From assembly GCA_023436925.1 (NCBI GenBank), contig JAEZHJ010000139.1:1-5711 (forward strand): a DNA stretch of 5,711 nt, given 5' to 3'. Positions within the stretch are counted from its first letter, which is position 1. The number at the start of each line of letters is the position of its first letter. Both the position numbers and the translations under genes were made by a program. Below are positions 4,914 to 5,711 of this stretch, piece by piece. The notes under the pieces are model-generated. The model had not been told where the DNA came from, made no database searches, and was given only the letters and a program-made list of their open reading frames with translations. Origin of the DNA: Actinomycetes bacterium (GTDB lineage Bacteria; Actinomycetota; Actinomycetes; Propionibacteriales; Propionibacteriaceae).

Positions 4914-5204
4914 TCAGCGATGCACGATGGAACGCACGACGGCGATGAAGGCGACGGCTCCGGCGACGGCCGCACCGGCGATGGCGGCGCGGGTGACGTT
5001 CAGGCTGCCGTCGGGCTCGACCAGCTGTGCGCGCAGGGCCTTCACCTTGTCGCTGGCCCGGCTGCGGGCATCGGTCACCGCGCGGTTCACGATCGCCTTC
5101 GGGTGGACCTCGTTGATCAGGCTGGACAGTCCCTCGGCCAGTCGCGTCCGGGCGGCCTCCAGCTCGGCCTCGATGTCAGCCTTGGTACGTACCGCGTCAG
5201 CCAT
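4914..5204 (-). CDS. DUF3618 family single-pass membrane protein, 96 aa
   Basis: The N-terminal half matches the DUF3618 pattern: RTKADIEAELEAARTRLAE (6-24) followed by GLSSLINEVHPKAIVNRAV. It is a charged helix or coiled coil. The C-terminal segment at about 73-90 is an Ala/Gly/Val-rich transmembrane helix ending in RSIVHR, so the protein is probably tail-anchored with the charged part in the cytoplasm. Function is unknown. Family members occur across actinobacteria, often as small proteins beside membrane or stress genes, but no role can be assigned here. The ATG at 5204 follows GGAGGA (5209-5214, minus strand). The gene is divergent from bcp and convergent with tRNA-Lys. Confidence 0.9.
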   Translation of the reverse strand: MADAVRTKADIEAELEAARTRLAEGLSSLINEVHPKAIVNRAVTDARSRASDKVKALRAQLVEPDGSLNVTRAAIAGAAVAGAVAFIAVVRSIVHR

Positions 5205-5208
5205 GGTG

Positions 5209-5240
5209 TCCTCCGGTCCGGTTGCGCTGTGGAAACACTA
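5209..5240 (-). promoter_or_regulatory. Candidate -10 and Shine-Dalgarno of the DUF3618 gene
   Basis: On the minus strand TAGTGT (plus 5235-5240) fits TANNNT. GGAGGA (5209-5214) is a ribosome binding site 4 nt before the ATG. The leader would be about 24 nt. No clear -35 was seen. The hexamer lies in a relatively AT-rich patch of the 103-nt divergent spacer. Confidence 0.4.
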
Positions 5241-5295
5241 TGCCAGTGCATACCCATCCGCAGCCGTCGGGCCGACCCGCTGCCCGTTGCTGTCC

Positions 5296-5301
5296 TAGAG
5301 T
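5296..5301 (+). promoter_or_regulatory. -10 element of bcp, predicted leaderless start
   Basis: TAGAGT fits TANNNT and ends exactly 6 nt before the ATG at 5308. The intervening TGGCCC offers no ribosome binding site. The block is almost the same as that of orn (TACAGT TGGTCC). No clear -35 was found; CCGACC at 5272-5277 would give an 18-nt spacer. Confidence 0.55.
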
Positions 5302-5307
5302 TGGCCC

Positions 5308-5711
5308 ATGACCCAACTGACTCCTGGCGATATCGCTCCCGCCTTCACGCTGCCCGATGCCGACCAGAAGCCGGTGTCGTTGTCGGATTTCGCGGGTGGA
5401 CGGGTCATCGTGTACTTCTTCCCGGCCGCGCTCACCCCCGGCTGCACCACCCAGGCGGTCGACTTCGACGCCGCCCTGAGCGACCTGGCCGCCGCCGGCT
5501 ACGCGGTGATCGGGATCTCGCCGGACGCGCCGGAGAAGCTGGCCCGGTTCCGGGAGCAGGCGGGCCTGGGCTTCACCCTGCTCGCCGACCCGGACAAGGA
5601 GATCCTCAAGGCCTACTCCGCCTTCGGCACCAAGGTGCTCTACGGCAAGCAGATCGAGGGAGTGATCCGGTCCACCTTCGTGATCGACGTGGACGCCGAG
5701 GGAGTCGGCAC
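5308..5711 (+). CDS. bcp: Bcp/PrxQ-type thioredoxin-dependent peroxiredoxin, N-terminal part, cut by window edge
   Basis: Bcp-type peroxiredoxins reduce hydrogen peroxide and organic hydroperoxides in the cytoplasm. The visible 134 residues show the peroxiredoxin fold in order: GDIAPAFTLPDADQKPVSLS (7-26), VIVYFFPAALTPGCT with peroxidatic C46, AVIGISPDAPEKLARF, FTLLADPDKE, and GVIRSTFVIDVD. The BCP-subfamily resolving cysteine normally lies five residues after the peroxidatic one (TPGCTxxAC). Here that position is V51 (TPGCTTQAVDF) and there is no other cysteine in the visible part. It may work by a 1-Cys mechanism, or use a cysteine beyond the edge. The ATG at 5308 gives the standard N-terminus; no Shine-Dalgarno sequence is present. 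The 3' end lies outside the window. Confidence 0.94.
   Translation, partial: MTQLTPGDIAPAFTLPDADQKPVSLSDFAGGRVIVYFFPAALTPGCTTQAVDFDAALSDLAAAGYAVIGISPDAPEKLARFREQAGLGFTLLADPDKEILKAYSAFGTKVLYGKQIEGVIRSTFVIDVDAEGVG

Noticed and set aside
4751..4975. Minus-strand open frame ending PPGTRTPNPLVKSQLLCQLS
   Set aside because: This is the antisense translation of tRNA-Lys, also a known false protein. It also runs through the terminator hairpin.
4861..5298. Plus-strand 145-codon open frame opposite DUF3618
   Set aside because: It is Ala/Arg/Ser-rich with no domain, antisense to the DUF3618 gene and runs through its promoter region.
1..5711. Possible undescribed defence, mobile or biosynthetic system
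   Set aside because: All genes are housekeeping or common actinobacterial families. There are no transposases, integrases, direct-repeat arrays or attachment-site duplications at either tRNA.

Overview
The window looks like ordinary chromosomal core sequence from a high-GC actinobacterium. By eye the GC content is around 70%, and third codon positions are almost all G or C. The MurT/GatD pair, the stand-alone DUF3618 protein, an extended oligoribonuclease followed by tRNA-His, and starts without Shine-Dalgarno sequences placed directly behind -10 hexamers all fit Actinobacteria. A lineage such as Propionibacteriales is possible but is only a guess. I see no mobile elements, CRISPR arrays, phage genes or clear compositional islands.

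Layout. (1) 1-457, minus strand: the 5' part of a class PPK2 polyphosphate kinase gene, running off the left edge. (2) 458-564: a divergent promoter region with a small perfect inverted repeat. (3) 565-1239, plus: oligoribonuclease orn. It is followed by a 22-base near-palindrome and tRNA-His(GTG) at 1272-1345. (4) 1450-1773, plus: a small TfoX N-terminal-domain protein. (5) 1848-2645, plus: a cytoplasmic SGNH/GDSL hydrolase. (6) 2675-4686, plus: murT and gatD, which overlap by ATGA and encode the lipid II D-glutamate amidating enzyme. A hairpin overlaps the gatD stop codon. (7) 4706-4862: a compact tRNA-Lys(CTT) unit with its own promoter and a very strong terminator. (8) 4914-5204, minus: a DUF3618 single-pass membrane protein. 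(9) 5308-5711, plus: the start of a Bcp-type peroxiredoxin, running off the right edge.

How the genes relate. murT and gatD clearly form one enzyme: MurT activates the alpha-carboxyl of D-Glu in lipid II with ATP, and GatD supplies ammonia from glutamine. PPK2 and Orn are both nucleotide enzymes (polyphosphate/NTP interconversion and turnover of 2-4 nt RNAs) and share a divergent promoter region, but nothing shows a joint function. The other genes are independent housekeeping loci.

The most interesting signal is regulatory. orn, murT and bcp have no Shine-Dalgarno sequence. Each instead has a -10 hexamer exactly 6 nt before the start codon, with a shared pattern NANANT-NGGNCC-NTG, which suggests a leaderless initiation module. 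The second is the Bcp protein, which keeps the peroxidatic cysteine but has valine where the usual resolving cysteine sits five residues later. I found no convincing undescribed multi-gene system here.
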